A stretch of 36,470 nt of DNA from Clostridiales bacterium DTU036 (GCA_001512625.1 LFTD01000036.1:13259-49728); one strand, 5' to 3'. Numbered from the stretch's first letter, positions 26,476 through 35,326 are shown. A program made the numbers and translations. The notes: a model not told the origin generated them from the sequence alone.

Positions 26476-27348
26476 ATGACTATAATTCAGCAAATGATCA
26501 CAAGCGTATCTGTGGGAGGCCTTTATGCAGTGCTTGCGGTCGGATATGCGTTAATATACAGTGTGTTCGATTTCACTAACTTCGCATTCGGTGGAATAAT
26601 GATGGTTTCAGCCTTCTCAGGATATTTTGTATCTAATGCTGGATTTGGAACCATCGCGTCTATGATTGCTGCAATTGTGACAGGGATATTAGTGTCAATA
26701 GCGGTTGAATTATTGGCTTATAGGCCTATGCGTAAGAAAAATGCTAAAAGATTATTTTTAATGATATCAGCTATGGGTGTTAATATTTTTCTCACAAATC
26801 TATACCTTAGCCTTTTTGGTGCGAATCTCCGAACTCTTCCTAGCGGGTTTAAGGCTAATACGATTTCAATAATGAATGTGCAGATAGGAACTGTAGATAT
26901 TGCTGCGTTTTTGACATCTATGGTTGCTTTAGGTATTCTAACTTTTTTTCTTTATAAAACAAGATCAGGTATTACAGTTAGAGCCAGTGCTACTGATATT
27001 TCTACAGCAGGACTTATGGGAATAAATGTAAATAAGGTGTCTTTAATTGTATTTATTATTTCTGGGACAACGGCTGCAATTGCAGGAATGTTTTTTGGTA
27101 TGAAATACACTGTCTATCCTGGGATGGGAGCTATGTCAACTAAAGCTTTTATTGCCAGTGTAATAGGAGGTCTTGGTAGTCTCCAAGGAGCAGTGTTAGG
27201 TGGATTTTTGTTGGGCATTATGGAAACTCTAGTCGCAGGATATATATCGGCTACCTACAGGGATCTTTTTTCATTTGGAATAATGATAGTTGTTTTGATG
27301 TTCATGCCCAATGGACTTGTAGGTAGGGGTGATCAGAGTAAACTATAG
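26476..27348 (+). CDS. Branched-chain amino-acid ABC transporter permease, LivH type
   Basis: Inner permease subunit, about 290 residues, with eight or so membrane helices. Family motifs: ISVGGLYAVLAVGYALIYSV-like SVSVGGLYAVLAVGYALIYS at the start, NFAFGGIMMVSAFSGYF, RASATDISTAGLMGINVNKV, and the EAA-like loop KAFIASVIGGLGSLQGAVLG. The start is uncertain: TTG 26470 has AAAGGA at five bases, while ATG 26476 has it at eleven; I take the ATG. Codon use is AT-rich like the rest of the cluster. livM follows after nine bases, with its own AGGAGG. Confidence 0.93.
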   Translation: MTIIQQMITSVSVGGLYAVLAVGYALIYSVFDFTNFAFGGIMMVSAFSGYFVSNAGFGTIASMIAAIVTGILVSIAVELLAYRPMRKKNAKRLFLMISAMGVNIFLTNLYLSLFGANLRTLPSGFKANTISIMNVQIGTVDIAAFLTSMVALGILTFFLYKTRSGITVRASATDISTAGLMGINVNKVSLIVFIISGTTAAIAGMFFGMKYTVYPGMGAMSTKAFIASVIGGLGSLQGAVLGGFLLGIMETLVAGYISATYRDLFSFGIMIVVLMFMPNGLVGRGDQSKL

Positions 27349-27357
27349 GAGGACAAA

Positions 27358-28275
27358 ATGTATATAGCTTCTGTTATTGTCACAGTATGTGCAAATATAA
27401 TATCGGTTATTGGTCTTGCACTTCTCACTGGATATACTGGTATGTTCTCACTAGGCCACGCTGGATTTATGGCTATTGGTGCATATGGTGCGGTGTTATT
27501 AAACAGGTATTATGCTGTTCCATATTTTTTAGCCCTGATATCTGGTGGGGTAATGGCCGCTTTTGTTAGTGTAATTATAGGCTATCCAACCCTTAGAAAT
27601 AAGCTTCGAGGAGACTATTTTGCTATTTGTATGCTGGGTTTTGGTACTGTAGTTCGCTTGATTTTAAATAACTTAAATAATCCAGTGATAAATGGAGCAT
27701 TGGGTTTACCAGGTATTCCTAAACTTACATCACTTTGGTCAGCTTTGTTTATTATGGCAATACTAGTTTACTTTATGTGGAACTTTGTTAATTCCCAATA
27801 CGGCAAGAACTGTGTTGCTGTGCAGCAACAGGAAGTAGCCGCAGAAATGATGGGAGTCAGCTTAGTAAAAACAAAGCTTTTATCTCTGGTGATTTCAGCG
27901 TTCTATTGCGGTGTTGCTGGTGGGGTGCTAGGCTTTTGGCTCCAATATATAGCCCCAGCTTCTTTTTCAGACACACGCTCAAATGATTTTTTAGCAACGC
28001 TTGTAACTGGAGGAACAAATAGTATAACTGGGCCATTTTTGGCAGCAATTCTTCTCACTACAATGCTTGAGTATCTAAGATTTTTGGTTAACTGGCGACT
28101 TGTTGTCTATGGACTACTGTATATTCTTGTAATGAGATTTAGACCAGAAGGGATTATGGGCTACAAAGAATTTTCACTTAAAAAAACAATTTTATTTTTC
28201 AAGGAGTTCCCGCAGAATATGGGAAAATTAAAGGGAAAATGGGTTGGCTTCTGGGAAAGTAGAAATAGAAACTGA
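27358..28275 (+). CDS. Branched-chain amino-acid ABC transporter permease, LivM type
   Basis: Second permease subunit, 305 residues. TGYTGMFSLGHAGFMAIGAY is the hallmark LivM motif near residues 24-43, GDYFAICMLGFGTVVRLILN follows, and SNDFLATLVTGGTNSITGPF is the ATPase-contact loop near residue 210. It has eight to ten membrane helices and a short basic cytoplasmic tail. AGGAGG precedes the ATG by seven bases. It would pair with the LivH-type subunit to form the pore. Confidence 0.94.
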   Translation: MYIASVIVTVCANIISVIGLALLTGYTGMFSLGHAGFMAIGAYGAVLLNRYYAVPYFLALISGGVMAAFVSVIIGYPTLRNKLRGDYFAICMLGFGTVVRLILNNLNNPVINGALGLPGIPKLTSLWSALFIMAILVYFMWNFVNSQYGKNCVAVQQQEVAAEMMGVSLVKTKLLSLVISAFYCGVAGGVLGFWLQYIAPASFSDTRSNDFLATLVTGGTNSITGPFLAAILLTTMLEYLRFLVNWRLVVYGLLYILVMRFRPEGIMGYKEFSLKKTILFFKEFPQNMGKLKGKWVGFWESRNRN

Positions 28276-28292
28276 AGGGAGGGAGAAGAAAT

Positions 28293-29078
28293 ATGACTAG
28301 TTCTGAGAAGATACTTGAAGTCAATGATCTTGTAATCCGCTTTGGTGGTTTAACAGCCATTGATGGCGTAAATATGCATATAAATAAAGGAGAATTTGTA
28401 GGCCTTATTGGACCAAATGGTGCAGGAAAAACAACATTTTTTAATTCGATTACTGGAAATGTTACACCTTCAGAAGGCTCAATAAGTTTCAACGGGGAGT
28501 CTCTTTTAAAAAAGAGCCCTGATGTTATTTCCCATATGGGGATAAGCAGGACTTTTCAAAACATAAGAATTTTTCCTAAAATGACTGTGCTAGAGAATGT
28601 AAGTCTTCCTATGCACAGTAAGCCATCTTATAATTTCTTTTCGGCAATGTTAGGGTTACCTTCAGTAAAAAAAGCTGATAAGATAATCCAGGAAAAAGCC
28701 ATGGATTTCTTACATAGATTGGGAATTGCAGAGTATAAGGATTATGAAGCTGGTACATTACCATATGGGCTTCAGCGCAGACTTGAGATTGCCCGTGCCT
28801 TGGCTGCTGATCTTAGCCTACTACTTCTTGATGAACCGGCTGCTGGTATGAATAATGATGAGTGCAATGAACTTGTTGAGCTTCTTCAAGGTATACATGA
28901 AGATTTCGATATATCAATAATGCTCATTGAACACCATATTGATGTTGTTCTTAATCTTTGCAGTAGGATATATGTATTAAATTTAGGTCAATTACTTGCT
29001 GAAGGCCCTCCACATGAAATTCAGTCAAATCCTGATGTTATACGTGCATATCTAGGAGAAAGGAGGGAAGGGCGATGA
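28293..29078 (+). CDS. Branched-chain amino-acid ABC transporter ATP-binding protein, LivG type
   Basis: First ATPase of the importer, 261 residues. Walker A is GPNGAGKTTFFNSITG (near residue 41), ISRTFQNIRIFPKMTVLENV is the LivG-type Q-loop segment, the signature is LPYGLQRRLEIARALA (the LivG form of LSGGQ), and Walker B is LLLLDEPAAGMN. The C-terminal LAEGPPHEIQSNPDVIRAYL is the usual LivG tail. GGAGGGAGAAG precedes the start, and its stop overlaps the LivF-type gene by ATGA. Confidence 0.95.
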   Translation: MTSSEKILEVNDLVIRFGGLTAIDGVNMHINKGEFVGLIGPNGAGKTTFFNSITGNVTPSEGSISFNGESLLKKSPDVISHMGISRTFQNIRIFPKMTVLENVSLPMHSKPSYNFFSAMLGLPSVKKADKIIQEKAMDFLHRLGIAEYKDYEAGTLPYGLQRRLEIARALAADLSLLLLDEPAAGMNNDECNELVELLQGIHEDFDISIMLIEHHIDVVLNLCSRIYVLNLGQLLAEGPPHEIQSNPDVIRAYLGERREGR

Positions 29079-29803
29079 GTAAATTAGTTGAGATTAAAGA
29101 TTTGTATTCTTATTATGGCGGAATTTGCGCTTTAAATGGGGTTTCCCTGTATATAAACGAAGGAGAAATCACATCTATTGTAGGCTCGAATGGTGCGGGA
29201 AAATCTACTTTGATGCGGACCATAGCTGGGGATAAGCAGATTGACAGTGGAGAAATTTTAATGAATGGGGAACCATTACCTAAACTAGTTCATGATGTGG
29301 TTAATAGTGGAATCTCATTGGTGCCTGAAGGTAGGCATATTTTTCCAGCCCTTTCAGTGAGAGAGAATCTCATACTAGGTACATGTGCACTAAAGGGACA
29401 AGAATACAAAAGAGCTATGAGTGAAACGCTAGAAGAGGTAATCAGTCTTTTCCCTATACTCGGCAAAAGGATAAAGCAATCTGGAGGAACACTTTCTGGT
29501 GGGGAACAACAAATGCTGGCTATAGGTCGTGCATTGATGGCTCACCCAAAATTATTGTGCCTTGATGAGCCATCCCTAGGACTTGCTCCAATTATAATTG
29601 ACGAGGTTTTTGATAAAATAATTCAGCTAAATAAGGAAAAAAAGTTAACTGTGCTACTTGTTGAGCAAAATGCCTATCTTGCTCTTGATGTGTCAGATCG
29701 TGCTTATGTCCTTAATACAGGCCTAATCACCCTTGAAGGCACCGGCAAGGAGCTAGCTGAAAACCCAAGTGTTCAAGAAGAATATCTTGGTGTTACAAGA
29801 TAA
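29075..29803 (+). CDS. Branched-chain amino-acid ABC transporter ATP-binding protein, LivF type
   Basis: Second ATPase of the importer, 242 residues. Walker A is GSNGAGKSTLMRTIAG, the LivF motif SGISLVPEGRHIFPALSVRE is complete, the signature is LSGGEQQMLAIGRALM and Walker B is LLCLDEPSLGLAP. It ends with LAENPSVQEEYLGV. It overlaps the preceding ATPase gene by four bases. No terminator separates it from the peptidase gene 50 bases downstream, so the transporter and the two hydrolases are likely one transcript. Confidence 0.95.
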   Translation: MSKLVEIKDLYSYYGGICALNGVSLYINEGEITSIVGSNGAGKSTLMRTIAGDKQIDSGEILMNGEPLPKLVHDVVNSGISLVPEGRHIFPALSVRENLILGTCALKGQEYKRAMSETLEEVISLFPILGKRIKQSGGTLSGGEQQMLAIGRALMAHPKLLCLDEPSLGLAPIIIDEVFDKIIQLNKEKKLTVLLVEQNAYLALDVSDRAYVLNTGLITLEGTGKELAENPSVQEEYLGVTR

Positions 29804-29853
29804 AGATTTAGCTAAAATTTAGATAACTTTCTTAATGGAAATTGAGGTTAAAA

Positions 29854-30969
29854 ATGGACAGTAGAAATTTAGAATTAGCTGTAAAGCTTCGCCATGAGCT
29901 TCATCATCATCCTGAAGTATCCAATGAAGAGAAATGGACAAAGGCTCATATTATGAAGTTCTTAAGTGATTACTCAGATCTTGAACTAGTAGATAGGGGT
30001 AGGTGGTTCTATGCTATATATAAATCTAAGAACAGTGGAAGAAGAATTGCTTTTAGAGCAGACATCGACGCTTTACCAATAGATGAGACCATATCTTTAC
30101 CTTATGGTTCTGTATATCCTGGAGTTTCCCATAAATGCGGTCATGATGGCCATAGCGCGTCCCTAGCAGCCTTTGCCTTAGAGGTCGAGGAGAGAGGATG
30201 TAATAATGATATATATTTTATTTTCCAACATGCAGAGGAGACTGGAGATGGCGCAAAAGCTTGTGCTGTTCTAATCGATGAAGAAGGAATAGATGAAGTA
30301 TTTGGGTACCACAATGAGCCTGGATATCCTTTAGGAGAAGTAATAGTAAATGATGGGAGTTTTCAATGCGCTTCAAAAGGTATGAGCATATTTTTTAAAG
30401 GGGAACCATCCCATGCATCAGATCCAGGTGTTGGCAGGAATCCTGCAATGGCGATTGCAAGGATGATACGCGCCCTTCCAGACCTACATAAAGCTGAGGA
30501 TTACAAGGGGCTTGTTCTAAGTACTGTTGTCCACACAGAAATAGGTAGCAATAATTTTGGAACATCGGCAAGTAATGGAGTCCTCAGAATTACCATACGT
30601 GGGCAGTTTGAAGAAGAAATGGATCTCTTAGAGAAGCGAATTGATGCCCTGTCTTATGGATTAGCATCGGAATATGGTCTTGATTATTCTAAAGAGTTCA
30701 GTGATTATTTTCCTGAAAACTCTAATCACCAGGAAAGCGCACAAAAAGTAAGGGATGTCTGCCTTTCCCTTGGGATTAAAACTCATGAATTTCCTAATCC
30801 CAAAAGAGGTTCTGAGGACTTTGGATATTATACTAAAGCCACAAAAGGGGCATATTTTAATATAGGTGCAGGTGATATAACTAGCCATCATACAATTGGA
30901 TACGATTTTCCTGATGATATAATAGGCACTGCAGTAGAAGTCTTCTACGGCTTAGCCTGCATAGAGTAG
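29854..30969 (+). CDS. M20-family metallo-amidohydrolase (aminoacylase/carboxypeptidase-like)
   Basis: Cytoplasmic zinc hydrolase of 371 residues, related to N-acyl-amino-acid hydrolases such as HipO and AbgB. ATG 29854 with GAGGT upstream is preferred over an in-frame TTG at 29842. Motifs: LRHELHHHPEVSNEE, FRADIDALPIDE, the metal-ligand run HKCGHDGHSA, FQHAEETGDGAKA with the catalytic Glu, GYHNEPGYPLGEV, and a late His in HHTIGYDF. The dimerisation/lid domain follows FFKGEPSHASDPGVGRNP. No signal peptide, so the substrate must be imported, presumably by the upstream liv-type transporter (inference). Identity of the acyl group is unknown. Confidence 0.9.
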   Translation: MDSRNLELAVKLRHELHHHPEVSNEEKWTKAHIMKFLSDYSDLELVDRGRWFYAIYKSKNSGRRIAFRADIDALPIDETISLPYGSVYPGVSHKCGHDGHSASLAAFALEVEERGCNNDIYFIFQHAEETGDGAKACAVLIDEEGIDEVFGYHNEPGYPLGEVIVNDGSFQCASKGMSIFFKGEPSHASDPGVGRNPAMAIARMIRALPDLHKAEDYKGLVLSTVVHTEIGSNNFGTSASNGVLRITIRGQFEEEMDLLEKRIDALSYGLASEYGLDYSKEFSDYFPENSNHQESAQKVRDVCLSLGIKTHEFPNPKRGSEDFGYYTKATKGAYFNIGAGDITSHHTIGYDFPDDIIGTAVEVFYGLACIE

Positions 30970-31003
30970 TATAAAAAAGCATAGAACCAAAGGGTGATAT
31001 CTA

Positions 31004-32635
31004 ATGGATAAATTAATAATTAATGCTGATATACATACCATGAATCCCGATGTACCACATGCAAATGCTGCAGTAATCATTGGACGGTATTTTGCCTATG
31101 TTGGGGATGAAGAGGGGGCTAGACTTTTTGTTGGATCTAGGGATCTTCTAGTAGATGAAATAGATATAAATGGATATAGTCTTTTACCAGGATTTAATGA
31201 TTCGCATCTGCATTTTCTACATTATGTTAAGACTAAAAAAACAGTTAATCTTTTTGGAGTTAGCTCATTAGATGGGATATTGAACACTTTGGAGAGTGCT
31301 CTAGAAAGCAAGAGAGAAGATACAGATATATGGCTTGTTGGCGAGGGGTGGAATCAAGATTACTTTACCGATGATAAGAGATTTCCTACGGCAAAGGATT
31401 TAGATAAGATATCAAGAGATGTTCCAATAATTATCATGAGGGCTTGCTTTCACATTGGTGTTCTAAATAGTAAGGCTATGGAACTAATGGGAATAAATAT
31501 AGAGTTTGCAAAAAAGCATAGACAATATGTTGATGTAGATAATGAGGGTAAGCCTAACGGGATTGTTAAGGAGTATATCTTCGATGATATAAAGTCAAAA
31601 CTCCCTGCTCCTGCAGTTGAGGATCTTGTTGCCATGCTTTTAGACAGCCAAATTGATCTTTATGAGCAAGGAATAACCTCAATCCAAAGCGATGATGTAA
31701 AATATTTGCCTAGGGGTAGTTACCCGGAATTTTGCAGACTTATGAGAGCTGCAGGGGAAGATGGAAGGCTCAAATTACGTTACAGTCTTCAGCTTTTAGT
31801 TGATAACTATGAGGATGTTGAAAAAGTTCTTGATTTGGGCTTTAATAGATTTTATGGAAATGATATTTTTAAAATTTCATGTATTAAAATTCTTGCTGAT
31901 GGTTCTCTAGGAGCTAAAACTGCATATTTGAGAGAAAACTATTTAGGAGATACTGGCAGAGGGATAGCAATTTACAGTGATGACCAGCTAAAAAGTATAG
32001 TAGCCAAGTGCCATGAGAACAACTTTCCAGTAGCAATACACGCTATTGGTGACGGGGCAATAGAACAAAGTTTGAAAGCCATTGAATATGCCCAGAATAG
32101 GTTTCCTCATATAAAACTAAGACATGGCATAGTCCATGCCCAAATAACTGACAAAGAAATTATTAGGCGTTTTAAAAGCTTAGAAGTAGGGGTATTTGCA
32201 CAACCAATTTTTATAAACTATGATATGCATATAGTATATGATAGAGTTGCTAAAAGTTTGGCGGAGACTTCCTATGCTTGGAAGAGCTTTATAAATGCTG
32301 GAGTAGTTTGTGCATATGGTAGCGATGCTCCTGTAGAATCTTTTAATACTATGCCCAATATATTTTCTGCTGTAACAAGGAAAAGTTTAAGTGGAGAAGG
32401 GCCTTTTTTATCTAATGAAAAAGTAAGCTTAGAGGAATCAATTGAAGCCTACACTGTTAATGGAGCCATTATGAGTTATGAAGAGGATATTAAGGGTAGG
32501 ATTAAAGAGGGATACCTAGCAGATTTTATTATTTTAGATGGGTTGCTTTCAAATATATGCGAAGAAGCTTTGCGTAACATTAAAGTGAAAAAAACATTTT
32601 TTGGTGGTGAGCTAGTTTACGAAAGGCAAGGCTAG
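31004..32635 (+). CDS. YtcJ-like amidohydrolase (Amidohydro_3 family)
   Basis: Metal-dependent hydrolase of 543 residues with a TIM-barrel. The N-terminal strand region LIINADIHTMNP and LPGFNDSHLHF with its HxH metal site are typical, as are IKILADGSLGAKTAYLRENY, AIHAIGDGAIEQSL, the RHGIVHAQ segment and YGSDAPVESFNTM with the late Asp. C-terminal EEDIKGRIKEGYLADFIILD closes the composite domain. Family members hydrolyse C-N bonds in amides, formamides or cyclic imides. It follows the M20 gene by 34 bases and ends the AT-rich cluster; both enzymes may act in succession on one imported compound. Confidence 0.9.
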   Translation: MDKLIINADIHTMNPDVPHANAAVIIGRYFAYVGDEEGARLFVGSRDLLVDEIDINGYSLLPGFNDSHLHFLHYVKTKKTVNLFGVSSLDGILNTLESALESKREDTDIWLVGEGWNQDYFTDDKRFPTAKDLDKISRDVPIIIMRACFHIGVLNSKAMELMGINIEFAKKHRQYVDVDNEGKPNGIVKEYIFDDIKSKLPAPAVEDLVAMLLDSQIDLYEQGITSIQSDDVKYLPRGSYPEFCRLMRAAGEDGRLKLRYSLQLLVDNYEDVEKVLDLGFNRFYGNDIFKISCIKILADGSLGAKTAYLRENYLGDTGRGIAIYSDDQLKSIVAKCHENNFPVAIHAIGDGAIEQSLKAIEYAQNRFPHIKLRHGIVHAQITDKEIIRRFKSLEVGVFAQPIFINYDMHIVYDRVAKSLAETSYAWKSFINAGVVCAYGSDAPVESFNTMPNIFSAVTRKSLSGEGPFLSNEKVSLEESIEAYTVNGAIMSYEEDIKGRIKEGYLADFIILDGLLSNICEEALRNIKVKKTFFGGELVYERQG

Positions 32636-32655
32636 AGTTGTTTAAGGGGAGTATA

Positions 32656-33552
32656 ATGATTGTTAAACCCTTTGTAGTAGGAGATGGTAAAGAGATGTAC
32701 TATAGGGTCTGGCAGGCTCAAAACGAAAAAAAGGTCCTGCAGCTAGTCCACGGCGCCAGTGAGCATTCGGGCCGCTATGATGAGTTTGCCCGCTGGCTAA
32801 ATAAAAGGAATATTTCTGTTTATGCCTTGGATAATAGGGGTCATGGTCTTAATAGTGAGGGCCTAGGCTTTGTCCATATTGATAGTGATAAATGGTTTAG
32901 ACTAGTTGAGGACCCTCTAGAGCTAGGAAAAATCATTAGTGAAACCACTGGGAAAAGACCCTACCTACTGGGTCATAGTATGGGATCTTTTATTGCTAGA
33001 ACCATGGCCCTTGAAGGGGGTAAGTATGAAAAATTCTTTTTTACCGGTACGGGTTGGCAGTCACCAGCCATGCTGGCTTCATCTAAGCTCCTAGTTAATT
33101 TACTGATTAAAATTTATGGAGAACTCAGGCCTGACAAAATGATAGATAAAATGAGTTTTGGTCAGTATAGGAGTATTATGATAAAAAAAGGTTTTGCTGA
33201 TAATTCCTATGGCTGGCTGACAAGGGATGAGGAAAAACAGGCAGAGGCTATGAAGGAGGATGCACTTAAGGAGCTCTTTAGCTTGGGGGCCTTCCTTAGC
33301 CTTCTTAATCTAGTAGAGGCTAGTCAGGATCCAAAGGGCCTTAATAATGTCCAGGCACCCGTACACTTTTTAAGTGGAGACAGGGACCCGGTAGGGGACT
33401 TTGGCAAGGGCCCTAAAAAGGCCTATGAGCTCTTTAGAGTAGCTCCGTTTAGGGCCCATCTAGAAATCTACGAGGGCATGCACCATGAAATCCTAAATGA
33501 TACCGAAAGATTAAAGGTCTACGATTACATCTATTACCATATGCAAAAATAG
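32656..33552 (+). CDS. Alpha/beta hydrolase, monoacylglycerol-lipase/lysophospholipase-like
   Basis: Serine hydrolase of 298 residues (Hydrolase_4 type). ATG 32656 with AAGGGGAG upstream is preferred over a TTG at 32638. The oxyanion region is LQLVHGASEHSGRYDEFA, the nucleophile elbow GHSMGS (near residue 109), the acid Asp is in LSGDRDPVGDFGKG, and the His in YEGMHHEILND. DNRGHGLN is a family hallmark. Likely acts on monoacylglycerols or lysophospholipids in the cytoplasm. Base composition is richer in G+C than the preceding genes and matches the core segment, so its closeness to the liv cluster may not mean shared function. Confidence 0.92.
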   Translation: MIVKPFVVGDGKEMYYRVWQAQNEKKVLQLVHGASEHSGRYDEFARWLNKRNISVYALDNRGHGLNSEGLGFVHIDSDKWFRLVEDPLELGKIISETTGKRPYLLGHSMGSFIARTMALEGGKYEKFFFTGTGWQSPAMLASSKLLVNLLIKIYGELRPDKMIDKMSFGQYRSIMIKKGFADNSYGWLTRDEEKQAEAMKEDALKELFSLGAFLSLLNLVEASQDPKGLNNVQAPVHFLSGDRDPVGDFGKGPKKAYELFRVAPFRAHLEIYEGMHHEILNDTERLKVYDYIYYHMQK

Positions 33553-33565
33553 CTTCCTGGATGTA

Positions 33566-33600
33566 ATAGGAGGGCAAAAATAAGCCCTCCTTATTTTTTT
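33566..33600 (+). terminator. Terminator after the alpha/beta hydrolase gene
   Basis: GGAGGGC (33569-33575) pairs perfectly with GCCCTCC (33584-33590) around an eight-base loop, followed by TTATTTTTTT. Confidence 0.92.
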
Positions 33601-33630
33601 GCCTTAAAATAAGACTGGAGGAGGAGGCCA

Positions 33631-34881
33631 ATGAGAGATAAGGGTTCAATTAGTGTATTTTTTTCCATAATAATTCCACTGGTACTGGTGGTTTTGATGA
33701 TAGTAACTGAACTTAGCTACTATCATTTCCTCCTGCAAAGAGAGCTTAGTGGCCTCTATTTAGACCTTGATAATAGCCTATCAGGTTTTCACAGGCAGCT
33801 ATTTAATGAGCTAGGGCTTTTGGCCTTTGAAGGTGCTGAGGGAGAGGCCCCTCTTAGTGAAAAAAAGGTCCTAGAAGAAAGTATTATGCTTTTAATGGAA
33901 GAGGCCCAGCTTAGAGATGGGATTTATTTAGCAGAGAATTTGGCCTCTGAATTTTTGCAGTCCAAGCTAGGCCTGGATTTCTCTCTTTTTGATCTAGGAG
34001 AGCTAAATAGGGAACTTTCAGAAATAATAGCCAAGGCCAAGGAGGGAAAACTATCAGAAAAGGTCAGGCTGGAGTTTTTTGCTAAGGCCCTGGCTATGAG
34101 CCCCTATGTGCATTTACAGGGGATAGGCTTAAACCAGCTTCAAAGGCTAATTGAAGAAGGAAATGTAGAGGCTTTAAAAGAGATTAATCCTATCTTTGTT
34201 ATCAGTGAAGACATTAGAGATAACTACAAGATTTGGAGGGAGGCAGTAACAAAATATGATGTCCTCAACATCCTAGGTAGCTACTCCCTGGCTGACTACA
34301 GTGTGGACTATCTTGGCTACTCCATGACTAAAAAAGAAGACAAGGATTTAAGGAGTGAGTATATTTTGACGGGGCTGGAGCCGGGGGCCTTGCAGACTAG
34401 CCTGGTTAAGACTGAGCTCTATGGAGTCAGATTGGCCTTTAACTTGATTGAGTGTTTTTTTAACCCTAAGGTCAGGGCAAAAATATCCAGTTTATCTGGA
34501 GAAGACCCCAGGCTCTTTCTCCTCTTTTCCCTGGGCCAGGCTGCTATGGAAACTGGAGTGGACCTGGTCAGGATACTAGATAGGGAGAAGGTTCCTCTTT
34601 ATAAGGGAATGGAGGGCTTTACTACCTTAGGTAAGAAGGGAAAGTATTCTGAGGGCTGGAGCTATCCCTCCTATCTTAAAATCCTCCTGGGTCTTACGCC
34701 TAAGAGCCTATATTTTAGTAGGCTTGTAGAGGCTATTGAGCATAACTACGAAATATCCCTAGATAGGTTTTATACAGGCCTTACTATAGAAAAAGAACTT
34801 AAGTTTAAGGGGCGCTTTATTCCCTTTGAATTAGAAAAGCATTTAGAAGGAGGGCTCTATTATGTCAAACCAGAGGGGTAG
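33631..34881 (+). CDS. DUF5702/TadG-like surface protein
   Basis: A 416-residue protein of unknown function. The N terminus MRDKGSISVFFSIIIPLVLV and the following hydrophobic stretch (to about residue 30) match the anchor of DUF5702/TadG-type proteins: a Gly-Ser-Ile-Ser-Val motif like a prepilin site, but with Phe in place of Glu at +5. Next comes a helix with LYLDLDNSLSGFHRQLFNEL then GLLAF, like the ...LDSxLxxxxxxLFxxYGL pattern of DUF5702 proteins. The rest is largely helical and would face outside. GGAGGAGG precedes the ATG. It overlaps the next gene by 20 bases and probably works with it as pilus-associated or envelope pseudopilin-like components (inference); no secretion ATPase is in the window. 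Confidence 0.75.
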   Translation: MRDKGSISVFFSIIIPLVLVVLMIVTELSYYHFLLQRELSGLYLDLDNSLSGFHRQLFNELGLLAFEGAEGEAPLSEKKVLEESIMLLMEEAQLRDGIYLAENLASEFLQSKLGLDFSLFDLGELNRELSEIIAKAKEGKLSEKVRLEFFAKALAMSPYVHLQGIGLNQLQRLIEEGNVEALKEINPIFVISEDIRDNYKIWREAVTKYDVLNILGSYSLADYSVDYLGYSMTKKEDKDLRSEYILTGLEPGALQTSLVKTELYGVRLAFNLIECFFNPKVRAKISSLSGEDPRLFLLFSLGQAAMETGVDLVRILDREKVPLYKGMEGFTTLGKKGKYSEGWSYPSYLKILLGLTPKSLYFSRLVEAIEHNYEISLDRFYTGLTIEKELKFKGRFIPFELEKHLEGGLYYVKPEG

Positions 34882-35299
34882 TCTTAGCTTGGAAGGGGCT
34901 ATTGCTATTTCAGTTTTTATGCTGCTTCTTACAGCTTTTTATAGTTTTACCTATGGCTATAGACTTGAAAAAAAGGCCTTTGAAGTCGCAACCCTTTATG
35001 TTTTAGAAAACAACTATGAGGTGTTAAGTGAGGCTAACCTTAGAGCCTTATTAGTTAGTGACTATTTGAAGGTGGAAAAGGGACCAGTCTTTCGAGCCAT
35101 GGGCCATATTGAGGAGGAGTTTTTTTATCTTAGCAATGGTTTTTCCCAGCCTTTAGATGAGGTGGTTTTTATAACTGATTATGGAAAGATGTATCATTTG
35201 CCGGGTTGCCCCACTGTTAAAAAGAGTCTTAGGCCTGTTAGTAAAAAGGAGGTGCCCCACCTAAGTCCCTGTAAAGTCTGCCATAAAAAAACACCCTAA
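34862..35299 (+). CDS. Prepilin-like protein with C-terminal zinc-site motif
   Basis: A 145-residue protein. The N terminus MSNQRG then SLSLEGAIAISVFMLLLTAF fits a TadE/prepilin site (cleavage after Gly, Glu at +5, hydrophobic helix). The middle is an amphipathic helical stretch. The last 40 residues carry YHLPGCPTVKKS, then LSPCKVCHKK: a His-x3-Cys followed after 25 or so residues by Cys-x2-Cys, a motif I recognise from small Ada-like zinc-binding tails found at the ends of many Firmicutes surface proteins and nucleases. The two parts together are unusual. It overlaps the DUF5702-like gene, and its stop lies within the terminator of the convergent lipid kinase gene. Confidence 0.72.
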   Translation: MSNQRGSLSLEGAIAISVFMLLLTAFYSFTYGYRLEKKAFEVATLYVLENNYEVLSEANLRALLVSDYLKVEKGPVFRAMGHIEEEFFYLSNGFSQPLDEVVFITDYGKMYHLPGCPTVKKSLRPVSKKEVPHLSPCKVCHKKTP

Positions 35300-35308
35300 A
35301 CAGGGTGT
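35284..35308 (-). terminator. Terminator of the minus-strand lipid kinase gene
   Basis: ACACCCT (35291-35297) pairs perfectly with AGGGTGT (35302-35308), loop of four. The A-run at 35285-35291 reads as a T-tract on the minus strand, so it ends leftward transcription from the lipid kinase gene. It overlaps the last codons of the convergent prepilin-like gene. Confidence 0.85.
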
Positions 35309-35326
35309 CATTAGGAGCTTCTTTAG

